Part shown: one piece after another, positions 1-9,668 of the stretch
How positions within the stretch are numbered: position 1 is the stretch's first letter
Layout of the letters: each line of letters begins with the position of its first letter
Assembly (NCBI RefSeq): GCF_026914185.1
Contig: NC_070558.1
Location: 4,774,001 to 4,838,000 of the forward strand
DNA: 64,000 nucleotides
Direction: 5' to 3'
From: Puccinia triticina
Lineage: Eukaryota > Basidiomycota > Pucciniomycetes > Pucciniales > Pucciniaceae
Program-made: the position numbers and the translations under genes
The notes under the pieces: model-generated
What the model was told of the DNA's origin: nothing
The model's input: the letters and a program-made list of their open reading frames with translations, nothing else
Database searches by the model: none

Positions 1-165
1 GCAAAATACATACCTGAAAAAAAAAAAAAAAAAAAAAAGAGCAGAAAGTACCTGTGGTACCCGCCCCTGCGTGTCAGGGTACGTGTCCGGGTATCAAGAC
101 ATGGCCAAGAAAGGAGCAGGTACCCCTACCCGTTGCGGGTACCCGGGTCTACATTGCCATCTTTA
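1..165. mobile_element. Right end of a hAT-type GGTACC-rich element
   Basis: This GC-rich stretch holds GGTACC and CGGGTACC palindromes like those inside the 829-bp element at 2261. It ends in TTGCCATCTTTA, a one-mismatch relative of the GCCATCTCTA terminus seen at 3089 and 34389. The left end lies outside the window, so no target duplication can be checked. There is no coding capacity here. It is probably a non-autonomous hAT copy; the assignment rests only on the terminus and the internal composition. Confidence 0.45.
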
Positions 166-179
166 GGCTATGCAGTACA

Positions 180-330
180 GGTGTACATATGCTGTGCAAC
201 TGAGATCCCCTGCAGCTAAATTCCCTCACACAAATTCCCCTGGAGCTAAAATCCCTCACTCTTCAATATAAAAGGAGCTCTTCTTCCCCCCATAATTTCT
301 CTTTTTCACCATCAACCTATAGAGGTCTGG
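180..330 (+). promoter_or_regulatory. LTR-type promoter fragment with TATA box
   Basis: TATAAAAG lies at 267-274, preceded by GCTAAAATCCCTCACT. The same block, including CTATAAAAGGAG, occurs in reverse at about 3475-3560. A repeated TATA promoter block with no gene behind it suggests a decayed LTR or promoter-bearing repeat. No TG..CA ends could be defined. Confidence 0.35.
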
Positions 331-417
331 TCACATATGGTAGTTTAGCAGTAGTAGTCTTGAGTAGTGTAGAGTCAGTCAGTCAGTAGAGTGTTAGTGC
401 AGTAGTAGAACCCACAA

Positions 418-505
418 TAAACAACCAAACAACCAACAACCAACCAACAACCAACCAACCAACCAACAACAAACCAACAACCAACAAACAAAAAACCAAC
501 CCACC
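418..505. repeat. CCAA/AACC microsatellite
   Basis: About 88 bases of imperfect CCAAC and CCAA units. Open frames crossing it are low-complexity artefacts. Confidence 0.85.
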
Positions 506-861
506 AGCAAACCATTCTCCTTATTAGCATAGCAGTAGTAGCAGAAGTAGTAGAAGTAGCCGTACAAATTATAACATCAACAAAAGTAGAAGAACTTACC
601 ATAACAACCATGTTATCCATAGTTATAAACGGTCTGAAAACGCATTGAGTTAGATATTTAGGTCTGATAGAGATTAATATATAAAACTAAGAGCTATCTT
701 GGAATCTGCCACATTTTTCCTAAATATTGATTACAATACCCTTGGTTATTTGCATAGTACTATTAGAGGGGCAGGTCTTTCAAACCACCCGTAAATTGTA
801 ATAGCCTTTCAACCTATCATACAGTTTATTTCCCCCTCAAAGGAACTTTGATTACCCATCC

Positions 862-990
862 ATCCCTGGATTCCTGCACCGGTCATTGAAAGGATACCAC
901 CCTCTTGATGAATGGAACAGACCGGTTACCAAGAGGGCATCAAGGGCCATATACCCTCCCAATGGCCGTCTATTCTGGTCATCATTGTAA
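862..990. repeat. Fragment of GACCGGT hairpin minisatellite
   Basis: Contains CACCGGTCATTGA, then CCCTCTTGATGA facing ACCAAGAGGG, around an ACCGGT core. It is a short degenerate member of the hairpin family seen at 2410, 4133, 9890 and 61385. Confidence 0.55.
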
Positions 991-1078
991 AGCTCAAAAG
1001 TGTTCCTGAGAACCTTTTGCTGAGTGCAAAAAGGGATGTATGAGGGAACCTCTGTTGAAATTACTCAGGTGAAAAGAA

Positions 1079-1148
1079 TTGTGTGTTGTGGGATTTGAAC
1101 CCACAACCTTCTACATTCATGAGAGCTGCTCTTATACCACTGACACCG
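1079..1148 (-). other. tRNA-like Pol III block inside LTR
   Basis: On the minus strand it reads GTGTCAGTGGTATAAG (A-box-like), and then GTGGGTTCAAATCCCAC, a perfect T-arm hairpin with B-box GGTTCAAATCC. The acceptor and anticodon stems do not pair, so it is not a functional tRNA. It may be a relic of SINE or tRNA origin that became fixed as part of the LTR. Confidence 0.6.
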
Positions 1149-1473
1149 CATGCAAACAGGTGATGATTTGAAATAATCGGCATCATGGGGATTGTCGTGG
1201 GGGGTTGATTACAAATTGGTGACACCCGCGCAACATACCAAAATAAAATTGTCTTGCGGCAATATGAGGGGACAACTGGGCTGACGCTGCGGGTCTCATT
1301 TGCCCTATAAATCAACGGCGCGCAACATGCCAGCTGTTGCTGTGCCCGGGCCAGCTGAAGATCTGCTTGTGTCATGTTGATTGAGCTGTCGCGCGGGTGT
1401 CACCAACCCGCAATTGAGCCGGCGCGCAAATCCCCATGATGACAATTGCTCAAAATTTTCACCTGTTTGCATC
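1148..1473 (+). repeat. 326-bp TIR segment, orientation A
   Basis: It is bounded by imperfect inverted repeats starting GCATGCAAACAGGTGA and ending in TCACCTGTTTGCATC. Inside lie facing copies of TTGGTGACACCCGCGC, so the inverted repeat extends roughly 90 bases. It matches 1861-2186 only after reverse complementing, and the lengths are equal. Confidence 0.85.
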
Positions 1474-1788
1474 TGATGTGATCTAATTACTGGTGATATT
1501 TGGATATTAGATCATATAGCTTGGCCCCTAAAACGGAGCTTGAAGCATATATTCCAACACACCCCCTTGCTTCATGCACCATGAACAAACTATGAATATT
1601 GCATATGCAAATCATGTATGTTTGTCATGCATCATAGATAATGATTAATGAATAACAATTATGAAATTGAATATTGCATATGCATATAAAAGCATGAATA
1701 TCAATTATTCACAGGGTTTAGCCACCTTTAATTCAATTCACTGAGAGCATCCGTACTGTTGATGTGTTGAAATTACTCAGGTGAAAAG

Positions 1789-1861
1789 AATTGTGTGTTG
1801 TGGGATTTGAACCCACAACCTTCTACATTCATGAGAGCTGCTCTTATACCACTGACACCGG
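1789..1861 (-). other. tRNA-like block, second LTR copy
   Basis: Identical in its T-arm and A-box-like parts to 1079-1148, at the matching place in the 5' LTR. This shows the block belongs to the LTR itself. Confidence 0.6.
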
Positions 1862-2186
1862 ATGCAAACAGGTGACAATTTCAAGCAATTGTCATCATGG
1901 GGATTTGCGCGCCGGCTCAATTGCGGGTTGGTGACACCCGCGCAACAGCTCAATCAACATGACACAAGCAGATTTTCAGCTGGCCCCGGCACAGCGACAG
2001 CTGGCATGTTGTGCGCCGTTGATTTATAGGGCAAATGAGACCCGCAGTGTCAGCCCCATTGTCCCCTCATATTCCCCACAAGACGATTTTATTTTTGCAT
2101 GTTGCGCAGGTGTCACCAATTTGGAATCAACCCCCGCGACAATTCCCATGATGACAATTATTTCAAATTGTCACCTGTTTGCATGC
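1861..2186 (-). repeat. 326-bp TIR segment, orientation B
   Basis: The partner of 1148-1473 in the other LTR, in opposite orientation between otherwise directly aligned flanks. Open frames across it translate similarly in the opposite direction only because of this inversion; no coding function is claimed. Confidence 0.85.
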
Positions 2187-2260
2187 GGTGTGAGCTAAAC
2201 ACACAGTTGGTCTTACTGGTGATATTTGGAAATTAGATCATATAGCTTGGCCCCTCAAAT

Positions 2261-3089
2261 TAGAGATGGCTAAACAGGTCTGTGTACCCGCAACGGGTGC
2301 GGGTACTTGCTGTGAATTTCTCCAATTTTGGACACCCAGACCCAGACACGGCACCGGCCGACAGGTACCCGCGGTACTTGAGGCGGGTACCGCGGGTACC
2401 GCACTGGTGACTGATTGAGTGGGGTATGTACACACCCCTCTTGATGGCCAGTCATTCATTGAGCGCAGTACACACCCCTCTTGATGACCGCACATTGAGC
2501 AGGGTGCACATCCCACTCAATGACCGGCCATTGAGTAGGATGCGCACTCAACCCGATGACCGGCCATCAAGTGGGGGTGTAGGCCGGTTATTGATCAGAG
2601 TACACATCCCGCTCAGTGGCCGGCCATCGCAATCACCCCACTCGATGTCCGGTCATCACGTGGGATTTGGAGGTATGTACTCCGCTCAACTATGGCTGGT
2701 CATCGAGGGTGTGTACCCCACCCAATGACCATTCATCAAGCGGGGTGTGCACTTGGTGACCGGTCAATGGTCATCTAGTGCGCATCCCACTTGATGGCTG
2801 GTCATGGAGTGCACCGGCCATTGAGTGAGATGTGTATCCCGCTTGATGTCCGGTCATCAAGCGGGGTGTGTACTCCGCTTGATGTCCGGTCATCAAGCGG
2901 GGTGTGTACCCCGATAGCCGGCCATCGAGTTGGTTGATGGCCGGCCATCCACTGCGGACAATGGCAGGTACCTGTTTGGTACCCGGGTACCCGGTGATTT
3001 TCCGGCCCAAATTGCATGCCCGGACCCGTACATGGCACCTGCAGACAGGGACTCAAAGCGCAGTGGCGGGTACCCACTGGCCATCTCTA
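2261..3089. mobile_element. 829-bp non-autonomous hAT-type element
   Basis: It begins TAGAGATGGC and ends GGCCATCTCTA, flanked by the 8-bp duplication CCTCAAAT at 2253-2260 and 3090-3097. An 8-bp duplication and a TAGAGATGG end are diagnostic of the hAT superfamily. Both subterminal regions are GGTACCCGCGGTACC-like and GC rich, and the middle holds hairpin minisatellite units. No transposase is encoded. Confidence 0.85.
2410..2950. repeat. Hairpin minisatellite with CACCCCGCTTGATG arms
   Basis: Repeated units such as CCGCTTGATGTCCGGTCATC followed by AAGCGGGGTGTG form near-perfect hairpins around a GACCGGTCAT-like core. About a dozen units vary in arm sequence and spacing. The array is confined to the hAT-type element. 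Confidence 0.8.
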
Positions 3090-3474
3090 CCTCAAATGGA
3101 GCTTGAAGCATATATTCCAACAACCTCTGCCTTTCCTGGTTCACTAGACACTAAAACAAGCCCACCAATCTCAGATTGGCAGGTTTATTGTAGTGATAGT
3201 GGAGTGTTATCAAAAGATAACTGTTGTTATGAAGTGGGTGCGATGAAGTTGCTAAAATGTGTTGTGAATGAGGAGTCTGGACTTCAGCCAGGTGATATTT
3301 GGCCAAAGAGGACCCCTCAGAGAGTTGTGTTATGTAAATATAAGTGTTGTGTAGAGTTGTTATTTCGTGTGTAAGTGTTTGTAATGTGTGTAAAACCAAA
3401 ATATAGAGTGACTGATATATTGTGGAGTGAGCAGTTGTGTGCTTTGTTATAGGGGAAACTGAGTGCAAGTAGTC

Positions 3475-3620
3475 TGCTGGGGGGAAGTTACAACAGGGGA
3501 GGAGAGCCTCCTTTTATAGACAACAGTGAGGGATTTTAGCTCCAGAGGAGCTCCACATGAGAGATTTTAGCTAGGTACATGAGGGTTTTTGGCTAGTACA
3601 TATGCTGAACAGGTGAATGT
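3475..3620 (-). promoter_or_regulatory. Reverse copy of TATA promoter block
   Basis: The minus strand reads GCTAAAATCCCTCACT and then CTATAAAAGGAGG, matching 244-275 on the plus strand. It probably marks another fragment of the same decayed LTR-like repeat. Confidence 0.35.
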
Positions 3621-4132
3621 GATTGGTCAGGACTGTACATGTGATTAGTCATGCTGTAACCAGGTCACCTGCTGTCGTCATGCAACAAAAATCCACTGGC
3701 GCATGCAGCTAGTGCATGCAGCTAGCACCTGAATAAGTGCCTGCATGTGTACACTGTATGTACGGAAGTGATGATGCAGCTATGTGTAAATATGTATGTA
3801 GCTATGTATGTAACCGTGTGTGTGAACTAAGTGTTTTAAATGTGGATTGTGTAACTGTTTGAGGCTTTAAGGGGTGTTGTGAGTTTGTAAGAGTATGTAA
3901 CTTCTGAGTGAGTGCTCATATGAGTGTTCTATAAGGCAAGACCAGGGGTGAATTTCTCCCTAGAAGCTGAATCTTGAGGAATATTAAGTGATTTATAAGA
4001 GGAGAAGGGAGATTAAGAGTGAAACTAATATGAATAAGAAAGAAAAGCAGAAAATTTTGATTTTGGTATAATATGGGATACCATAAAGCATACCACATTG
4101 TGAAGACTCAATCCTCTCAATTACCAATCCGT
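3621..4132. other. No gene seen
   Basis: AT-rich unique-looking sequence with short GCATGCAGCTAG duplications near 3700-3735. The open frames are short, unrelated to known families and lack splice context. Confidence 0.6.
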
Positions 4133-4470
4133 TGCAATCATCAGGAGATGGATTCCTTTCAATGCCCTCACTGTTCATCAAGAGGAAACCACCCTCTCAA
4201 TGACCGGAGCTGACCGGTCACCAAGAGAGTACACGCCTCTTGATGCCTTTTCAATGACTGGTCTGTTCCGGTCATCAAGAGGGTGGTGTACCCTTGATGA
4301 CCAGTCTATACCAGTCATTGAGATTCCTATCAATCCCCCCCGGATGACTGGTCTGTGCCAGTCATTGAGAGGTATGTGTCCTCTCAATGACTGGTCTGTG
4401 CTGGTCATCAAGAGGGATGTGTCCTCTCAATGACCGGAAAGACTGGTCATTGAGAGGTGGTGTCCTGCGG
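4133..4470. repeat. Hairpin minisatellite with CCTCTCAATGAC arms
   Basis: Roughly eight units of the form CCTCTCAATGAC, spacer, GTCATCAAGAGG, around CCGGTC or CTGGTC cores. It is the same design as the arrays at 2410 and 61385, but with a different outer stem. Confidence 0.8.
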
Positions 4471-6345
4471 AGGACCTGTGGGCACCTCCCGTGTGCAGAG
4501 AGTTTATTGAGTTTATTGAGGGGAGCCGGTGGCGCGCACGAAGGGGGGACTGACATCAAGTGACGTCGAGCCAACCAAAATTTCCGTGCGCAATGAGTTC
4601 CCCCTGTGCGAAAAGTAAATCCGCTTTTTTTTTATTTCATAATCATTCTTGGAAACTTGTTTTCCACCTCTTTAGCCAATCTCATGACTTAAAGGCTGTG
4701 TCCTGAGCTTCTGCATTCAAAAATGTGGAGCCAAAATCATTTGTTAGCCCACTGTACCTACTATTTTTCTTTGTCTCCATCCCATCAGCTGCCTTCACTA
4801 TCCTTCTGTGTAAATTTTATATTTCCTCTTGGGAATTACACTTGAATTCCAGGCACTTCCACACATTGAAACTGTATTCAGTGCTGAAACATACTATGCT
4901 GTTTCAAAGACTGTAGACCATGAGTGCATATAGACATTTAAGTGGCAAGGGTTCTTTATGCTTTTTGATTAATCATTTCAACTGTATTTCATGCAGAATC
5001 TTTGCTCCATGAGATGTGACAGTTGATACAGGATTTGTTGTTTCAGTCTCTTTGCAGGAAAAAAATTGGAAAACACACAATTAACCAAACATTGAAAGCC
5101 CTCCAAAGTTCAAGAAGGAGACGCAGAGATTCTCCTGGATAAGCCCCTCATTTTGTTGGGTGACCTTTTAGTCACCCAATGGGGGATGGCAGCGGTACAG
5201 CGGATTGAAAAAAAGCTCAATTTTCCTGATGCTCTCAGGCAAGAGGGGCAACATAGCGAATAAGTCCCTCCTTTGGAGGGTCTGGCATCCCCCCTCCACA
5301 AAGAGAGGGACTTAGTTAGGTTAGGGGCAAAGCTGCAGAAGCCCAGGGGGGGCACAAAAAGTCCCTCAAGACTTCAGGGCTAAACTCACAAATGTGGTGG
5401 TGCAATCTGGCACATGTGTCAAATATTTCTGCAGAGCAATCACTGTGGAGTGTGGAAAACACAGATCAATGAAAGTGTGGATGGCTGAAGGCGGCAAGGT
5501 GGTGGAACACAAAGCCGGAATCAAACTAAGCAGGCCAGAGTGGACTGGCTAGCTGATGCAATGATTGGGGGAGGCCGTGGCAGCGAAAGCGGGCTATGCC
5601 AGCAGACGTAGCTGGGGCAGAGGCGGCGAGTGAGATCCTGACATCATAGTCTAGACAGGGGCGTGGTAGCCAGGGAGAGAGTAGTTTGGCAGCGGGCAAA
5701 GGCAAGCGGCAGAGACAATGGGAGTTAACATGAGAGCAGAGCTCCGCGGATGACATGCATGCCTGTGTATAGTTCTTGGCAGATGGCAAGTGTGCGCGTG
5801 TGAACAGAGTTGACAGATGGTGTGCGTGGGAGGCGGGCAGAGGATATATTTTAGTTCTATTTTTTTCTCTATATAAATACAGTGGGGGAGGGAGTATTCT
5901 GCCTCATACTCCCCCAGACTCTTTTTTTTACATACTTTGCCAACTTGTGTGCTTCTCTTAATTTGTGTAACTTGTGGACTTGCTTTACCTGCATTAAGGT
6001 TTTGCTCTGCAGAGGTCTTGTGCTTGCTTTAAAATTGTTTTTCTTACGTTTTCAAAGTGTTTTGTGAAATATATTATCACTTTATGTGTGGTGGAGCTTT
6101 TATTTTACGGTTTACTTTTGCGGAGTTATTTAATTTTACGTGCTTTACTTTATTTACCCTGCTCTGAGACCTACAACGTTTGCGGTGCAGTGGGGCAGAG
6201 TTCTCTGGATCATCCAACTTCCTCCAAGATAATCTTGCAAACTTGAAGGAATGGTCTAGTAACTTTGTGATGGTACCAAATTTTCCCGCTACAATGGCTG
6301 AAGCCTTAAAATCATTGAGCTTGGAGGTGGAGGAATTGAAGCAAT
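4471..6345. other. No gene seen; decayed repeats
   Basis: A short GC-rich block (4470-4580) is followed by AT-rich sequence, a hairpin GGTGACCTTTTAGTCACC near 5160, and a TATATAAATA promoter-like site near 5872. None of the open frames is supported by motifs or splice structure. The segment may be the interior of the Helitron relic ending at 6378. Confidence 0.5.
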
Positions 6346-6378
6346 TATTTGCAGCCCCAAAGCTGCCTTGGCATCTAG
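6346..6378 (+). repeat. Decayed Helitron 3' terminus
   Basis: ATTTGCAGCCCCAAAGCTGC, then CTTGGCATCTAG, is a diverged version of the terminus ATTTGCAGCGGCGGAGCCGC plus CTTGGCCTCTAG found at 15919 and 23218. The hairpin is weakened and the next base is C instead of T. The 5' end was not found. Confidence 0.5.
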
Positions 6379-6403
6379 CGTTACACAAATAACATGGATA
6401 ATG

Positions 6404-7533
6404 TACAGCCATGTTAGAAAAGCTTGCGGGTTTGTGTGGCTGAAAATGATTTCTGCATTTCAGCCACAGGCCTGTACAGATTCACTGTACAGGAAGTTGA
6501 AACCCCTTCAGGCGGCTGGGTCAGCTTAAGGAGGGTGCCGGGCTGGCCATGGGGGCGGGGGGGATGTGTGGTGAAGGGCCTGATTGACATAAAATCACTC
6601 CAGTATTCCAATGGTGCAACTCTTGAGGCCCCAAAGTTAAAAACAAAGAAACTGGATTTTTTCTTCCAATGCCATTCCTGACATACAGGAGCCATACCAG
6701 AGAAGAACAATTGGTACCTGTGGGGGGCAACTCCACACAGCTTGCAACCGCCGCGCACCCGCCCAGTGGTGCCGGGTGTGGTGCAAGGTACAAGCTTTTG
6801 GCAGGAAAGCGGTGCGGTACCCGGGTACCTCCCAGAGGGACTGCCCACCAGCCATGTTCCCAGTGACATTGGGTTGACAAGTTGGGTTGCGCAGTGCACA
6901 GTTGAGGTCTTGGAACTGATCAGATCCAAGAACTGCACCGTGGCAAATCATGAATGATGCCCTGGCTTGCACACCTCCAAGACCTATGTTCTGCAAGGAA
7001 GATTGGGATTGACAGGGCCAGAGGGGAATCAAATGTATCCAATCTGGCCGACTTGAGCATGCTCCATTTGGCCCTCCTTCTGCACAGGGAGTCCTCAACT
7101 GTCCACAAAATCCTCAAGTAAGCCCTGGTTGACTAACCGGGCTACAGGCTGATCATCACTGGCCATTTGCTCAGCAGAGGATCGCGGTGCTACTAGAAGT
7201 GCTTTGTAGTACCTGTAACAAGAATTTCCTGCGCCGGACGGCTACCAGCCAGTCCGCCCTGCTTGCCCACCCGCCCATGATAAACACAGAGAAAAATACA
7301 AAAGTAGCCCAGGGGGTCCTTGTGGTACCTGCCAAAAGTACCGCTGGTACCTGCCAGGCGGTGCCAGGTGCGGTGTGAGGTACTGAATTTTGCACAAAAA
7401 CAAGCAGGTACCTGGGTGCCAACAGGTACCCAAGTCTCACATGTCATTCTCTAAGCCATACAGGCTTTGAAGCTGAAATCAGCAGCCCAAAAGTTGGGCC
7501 TACCCGACTGCAAGCTTTTCAAACATGGCTGTA
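6404..7533. mobile_element. 1.13-kb TIR element, GGTACC-rich
   Basis: Terminal inverted repeats start TACAGCCATGTTAGAAAAGC on the left; the right end is its complement with one change (GCTTTTCAAACATGGCTGTA). The inside holds GGTACC-rich blocks (about 6710-6840 and 7320-7435) like those of the hAT-type elements. No perfect target duplication is visible: the 8-bp flanks agree at 5 of 8 positions, and a TA duplication is also possible. There is no transposase. Superfamily open; an aged hAT copy is my best guess. Confidence 0.75.
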
Positions 7534-8212
7534 GCATAACCAAACTACCCTTTGTTGGTGCTTCTCACAAGTCTGCAGACCAAAAGCAAAACACCTGCTT
7601 TACCTAACCTAGCCCAAGAATATGTACAATGAGTGACTCAAGTAAGTGGTTGAAGCTCTACAAGAAATGACCAATGTCAAGCCATATTCAGTATTACCAT
7701 TGCTTCATGCTATCTTGGAAAACAATATGTCAACACAATCAGCCCAATTGTATCCCATCTCCAGCACTAAATTATACCAATCACAACATATTGTTAACTC
7801 ATTGGATGTACTCCTCCCCAGCATTAAATGATCCCAATCTCAAAACTTATCAGATTGCCAATTTCCCGACTTGTTTGTTGCTCTCCTCATTCCTGGGTAG
7901 ATTTTGTTGCGAATAAGGTTGTGCTTTGTTTCTTTTTCTTCTTATTTTTGGTCCCTGCTCTGCACTAGTTCTTTTTCTTTGTAGTTTGTTCCGTTGCGAT
8001 TTCTCTCCGATATTTCAGTTATGGCACACCCATTACACCAGCTGCTGTTTCTTGAAATGACATGTATTGAGATGAATAGTAACTTGGCAATCGTGTGCCA
8101 CCTGGAGATTAAGCTTGAGCCAGCACTAAATTGGCCTACAATGTTTTAGAGGGAAGGGGATGACGCAATGAACTAATCCAGACTAGAGGAGAGTCAAGAG
8201 GAAGGAAAGCTA
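7534..8212. other. Intergenic, no gene seen
   Basis: AT-rich sequence downstream of the 8213 gene's stop. No repeats or open frames of note. Confidence 0.6.
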
Positions 8213-9504
8213 TTAAGCATCACTTTCAAGGGTTTTAGCAACACTAATGATGTTCTCAACAGCTCTGATGCGCTGAGCATTCCACGTCACAAACCAATTC
8301 CTGTAGTAGTCTTGAGTTGAAGAACCATCGGTATCTGGGATAGAAGGAACAAGGTAAAGGAGTAGAAGCACCAGGGGAGCATGAAATCGAGATTTGAGGT
8401 TTGCGGCTTCGCTAACAAATATTTGGCCACTGTCGGCCTCTTGATTGTCATCCGCTCTATACAACAAAATCATCAGGTGTCCAAGATCTGAAGTGACATG
8501 TCTAAGCGATTGCGCCAAAGATTCGATTTGCTCGGAACACATTTCGGTAAAAGACGGAAGCCGTTGCATTCTCATCCCGCGTTTCGATAGTTTGGTGAAA
8601 AATAGTTTTAATATCTTGATCAATCCTATTAATAATCTAGCAAGGTGGATGACTTTTTGGCGTCGGAGTTTCCTCTTGTTTTCATAGACATGTGGATCGA
8701 TCAACATCCTAAGTTCGGTTTGCATCTGGTCAATATCATCGAAATCCGCCATCCAATTGTGTTGTGCGACATCCAGTTCAGTTCCTTTTATGCATTCAAT
8801 AGCCCAATCAATCGTGTAAGTGGTCTGCTTGACTAAACCGGCCCCCGGAAATTCCTCGTAGGACAGGCGACGGACTTCTTCTGGCGAGGACTTCAATTTT
8901 TCGAGAAGTTTATAGCCTTCCCTAAAGACTAGAATAATATTCTGGGTCGTTTGGCCGAATTTTTCTTTCAAGCTGTGAAGCCTATATGATTTGAATTGCC
9001 TCGACAATTGGTCGTCGAAGCGGTTTGGTGTAGATAAAGGTTCTGGGCAGACGAGGGAGATGAATGATATGATTTCGTCTACATTGCGTTCGAGTTCTAC
9101 TTGGATCTGTGAGACGATTCTGAGTTTCGGCTCTAGTTCTTCAAGCAAGCCGAGAGGCTTCAGAGATTCTGAAAGGTCGGTAATTTGACTGTTTAATGTA
9201 GGCAGCAATCGGGATTCGAGCTGATTTAAACGTGTCTCCTTCCCCAAGTTCGAATCGTCGATCGAGAGGGTTGAGAGAGCGTCTTCAATCGTTGTGAGAT
9301 CATGGCCCTGGCCACTGGGTCGAACGTATTTTCTGATCAGCCTTCGAAACCCTTGGATGACCAAATCTGGAGTGCGGTCATAAAGTTAGCACCAGTCAGG
9401 TCTTTGGAAGTGGAGACCAATATCTTGGATAAATACTTACCCCCTTGTACCCAAATCCGCTCATGTTCCAGCTCGCCTGAAGTCTTGCTGGCGGGATCGG
9501 CCAT
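8213..9504 (-). CDS. Helical protein of unknown function, two exons
   Basis: Exon 1 is 9504-9441 (ATG at 9504, 64 nt) and exon 2 is 9366-8213. The 74-nt intron has a GTAAGT donor, a GCTAAC branch-like site and a CTCCAG acceptor, and keeps the frame, giving about 405 residues. The joined start begins MADPASKTSG. The body is rich in Leu, Glu, Arg and Lys with heptad-like spacing (about residues 45-115) and is predicted mostly helical. There is no signal peptide or membrane segment, so it is probably cytoplasmic or nuclear. I recognise no catalytic motif. Large families of such soluble helical proteins occur in rust genomes, from general knowledge. It is intact and flanked by repeats on both sides. 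Function unknown; gene reality is well supported by the intron and long frame. Confidence 0.82.
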
Positions 9505-9668
9505 CGTAGTTCCTGTTTAATCGCGTGTTCTGATATCTGATACGTTTCCGACTCGATGGCGTTTTCATGAGGTCTCCACTATCTTTGACCAGAGTGTGAG
9601 GACCCGCCTAATAGGGGGGTTCACAATAGGATAAAAATGAAACTTTAGAGCCTATATTAAACCCTTTA

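Larger units (their letters stand above)
1053..1559 (-). repeat. 3' LTR (507 bp)
   Basis: It runs TGTTG to CAACA on either strand. It carries a tRNA-like block (1079-1148) and a 326-bp TIR segment (1148-1473) that is inverted relative to the partner LTR. The part from about 1474 to 1559 matches 2187-2260 plus 3090-3122 in direct orientation. Confidence 0.85.
1053..3122 (-). mobile_element. Short non-autonomous LTR retroelement, ACCTC TSD
   Basis: Two LTRs begin on the minus strand with TGTTGG and end in CAACA. They flank only about 205 bases (1560-1764). The 5-bp target duplication ACCTC is at 1048-1052 and 3123-3127. Next to the 3' LTR the minus strand reads AAGGGGGTG, a polypurine tract. 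There is no gag or pol, so replication would need proteins supplied elsewhere, as in TRIM-like or internally deleted elements. The LTR termini resemble copia LTRs. The 5' LTR is interrupted by a hAT-type insertion. Boundaries are firm because of the TSD; the superfamily is inferred. Confidence 0.85.
1765..3122 (-). repeat. 5' LTR split by a hAT-type element
   Basis: After removal of the insertion at 2261-3089 and one 8-bp duplication, about 521 bp remain, close to the 507 bp of the 3' LTR. The outer flanks align directly with the other LTR, but the central 326 bp (1861-2186) is reversed. Confidence 0.85.

Noticed and set aside
1079..1861. Functional tRNA genes
   Set aside because: The T-arm is perfect, but the acceptor and anticodon stems do not pair in either copy.
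2238..3144. Overlapping frames on both strands through the GC-rich region
   Set aside because: They are translations of hairpin repeats within a hAT-type element; the periodicity explains their openness.
6180..6392. 70-codon frame that looked like the start of a gag gene behind a TATA box
   Set aside because: Its end coincides with a decayed Helitron 3' terminus, no zinc knuckle or protease follows, and no LTR ends were found.
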